NCBI GenBank assembly: GCA_027483745.1
Contig: JAIXTZ010000360.1
Coordinates: 1-7,831 of the forward strand
From: Lysobacteraceae bacterium
GTDB taxonomy: Bacteria; Pseudomonadota; Gammaproteobacteria; Xanthomonadales; Xanthomonadaceae
Direction: 5' to 3'
DNA: 7,831 nucleotides
The notes below the pieces were generated by a model, which did no database searches, had not been told where the DNA came from, and was given only the letters and a program-made list of their open reading frames with translations. The first letter of the stretch is position 1. Every line of letters starts with the position of its first letter. Shown one piece after another: positions 6,912 through 7,831 of this stretch. The position numbers were made by a program, and so were the translations under genes.

Positions 6912-6934
6912 GCGGCGTCTGCCCCGGACGCCGC
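6912..6934 (+). promoter_or_regulatory. Perfect 8-bp hairpin covering the dnaE ribosome site
   Basis: GCGGCGTC (6912-6919) and GACGCCGC (6927-6934) are exact inverted repeats around the seven-base loop TGCCCCG. The right arm ends one base before the dnaE ATG and includes two bases of the only ribosome-site candidate, GGA at 6926-6928. In a transcript reading through from upstream, this hairpin would block initiation. If transcription instead starts near 6918, the left arm would be largely lost and the palindrome could act on DNA. Confidence 0.4.
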
Positions 6935-6935
6935 C

Positions 6936-7831
6936 ATGCCGCCCCGCTTCGTCCATCTGAACGTCCACAGCGAATACGCGCTGACGGACTCGACCATCCG
7001 CCTGCCCGACCTTGCCAAGCGCTGCGCGCAGCACGGGCAGCCGGCGGTTGCGCTCACCGACCCGACCAACCTGTTCGGGCTGGTGAAGTTCTATAAGGAA
7101 GCCGAGGGCAAGGGCCTCAAGCCCATCGCCGGTGCGCAACTCACCCTCGACGACGGCGAGGCCATGCTGGGCCGCGTCACCGCTTGGTGCCTCGACCGCC
7201 GCGGCTACCTCTCGCTCTCGCGCCTGATCACCCGCGCCTATGCCGACGGCCAGCGCGGCGACGTGCTCGGCGTCCGCCCGGACTGGCTGTTCGAAGACCA
7301 TGACGGCCTGATCCTTGCGCTGGGTGCCGACAGTCCGCTGGGCCAAGCCTTCAGCGGCGGCCGCGACGACCACGCCGCCCAACTGCTCGACCGCTACGCA
7401 CGCCGCTTCGACGACCGCCTGTACCTCGAGCTGACGCGCACGGGCAAACCGAGCGAGGAAGCCTTCAACCGGGCCGCGCTGGAACTCGCCGCCACGCGCG
7501 GCCTGCCGGCGATCGCGACCAATGCGGTGCGCTTCCTCGACCGCGACGATTTCGACGCGCATGAAGCGCGCGTCTGCATCGCCACCGGCCGCGTGCTGGA
7601 CGACCCGAAGCGCCCGCGCGACTTCACCGCCGAGCAATACTTGAAGTCAACGGAGGAGATGGAAGCCCTGTTCCATGACCTCCCCGACGCCTTGGCCAAC
7701 ACCGTCGACCTCGCGGCGCGCTGCAATTTCGCGCTGTCGCTGGGTACCTACTACCTGCCGGCCTTCCCGGTGCCGGACGGCGAGACGCTGGACACCTGGA
7801 TCCGCTCGGAAGCGCAGCGCGGCCTCGCGAA
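6936..7831 (+). CDS. dnaE: DNA polymerase III subunit alpha, N-terminal part (truncated by window)
   Basis: DnaE is the catalytic subunit of the replicative polymerase. Only 298 codons of roughly 1,150-1,200 are present; the frame is open to the window edge, so this is a partial gene, not a pseudogene. The opening residues PRFVHLNVHSEY align closely with E. coli DnaE, as do ALTDPTNLFGLVKFY (40-53), ATNAVRF (194-200), DFDAHEARV (205-213), LDDPKRPRDF (221-230) and the YYLPAFP segment (272-278). All of this is the PHP domain and the entry to the palm; the catalytic Asp residues lie beyond the window. Two usual PHP metal-ligand positions are changed (Asn9 and Pro43), so the domain is probably structural, as in E. 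coli. ATG 6936 is supported by homology, by GGA at 6926-6928, and by an in-frame TAG at 6906 with no other start between. Confidence 0.98.
   Translation, partial: MPPRFVHLNVHSEYALTDSTIRLPDLAKRCAQHGQPAVALTDPTNLFGLVKFYKEAEGKGLKPIAGAQLTLDDGEAMLGRVTAWCLDRRGYLSLSRLITRAYADGQRGDVLGVRPDWLFEDHDGLILALGADSPLGQAFSGGRDDHAAQLLDRYARRFDDRLYLELTRTGKPSEEAFNRAALELAATRGLPAIATNAVRFLDRDDFDAHEARVCIATGRVLDDPKRPRDFTAEQYLKSTEEMEALFHDLPDALANTVDLAARCNFALSLGTYYLPAFPVPDGETLDTWIRSEAQRGLA

Noticed and set aside
6561..7637. 358-codon open frame on the minus strand opposite the small gene and dnaE
   Set aside because: Most of it is antisense to well-conserved dnaE sequence and it has no family motif. The + strand 60-aa frame has the better coding signature.

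Overview
The window is a conserved, GC-rich piece of a Gram-negative chromosome, with no mobile element, CRISPR array, tRNA or rRNA visible. The gene order bamA-lpxD-fabZ-lpxA-lpxB-rnhB-[small ORF]-dnaE is the classic gammaproteobacterial envelope/lipid A block. Very high G/C at third codon positions, no skp/ompH between bamA and lpxD, and the protein character point to a high-GC gammaproteobacterium. Xanthomonadales/Lysobacterales is my best guess (inference, not proven by the window).

Layout: a 35-base leader with a small hairpin comes first, then bamA (36-2492), the outer-membrane protein insertase. Six bases later the run lpxD-fabZ-lpxA-lpxB-rnhB (2499-6529) begins. Every junction in that run is an ATGA or TGATG overlap, which implies one polycistronic message with coupled translation. 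LpxA, LpxD and LpxB make the first acylated intermediates of lipid A. FabZ serves the fatty-acid cycle that draws on the same 3-hydroxyacyl-ACP pool. BamA inserts outer-membrane proteins such as LptD, which delivers the finished LPS. RNase HII rides at the end of the transcript. A stem-loop with a short T run (6535-6574) probably ends it.

The 400 bases from 6530 to 6935 are the least explained part. They hold the terminator-like hairpin, a second bipartite stem-loop (6596-6634), an unrecognised 60-codon gene (6666-6848) with strong codon bias and a short predicted coiled coil, a weak promoter candidate, and a cluster of inverted repeats. One of those is a perfect 8-bp hairpin directly before the dnaE start. 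dnaE (replicative DNA polymerase III alpha) runs off the right edge; only its N-terminal PHP region is present.

I do not see a new multi-gene system here. The points most worth checking are the Met at the LpxA chain-length position, a lone cysteine pair in an enlarged BamA surface loop, the 60-aa protein, and the structured dnaE leader.
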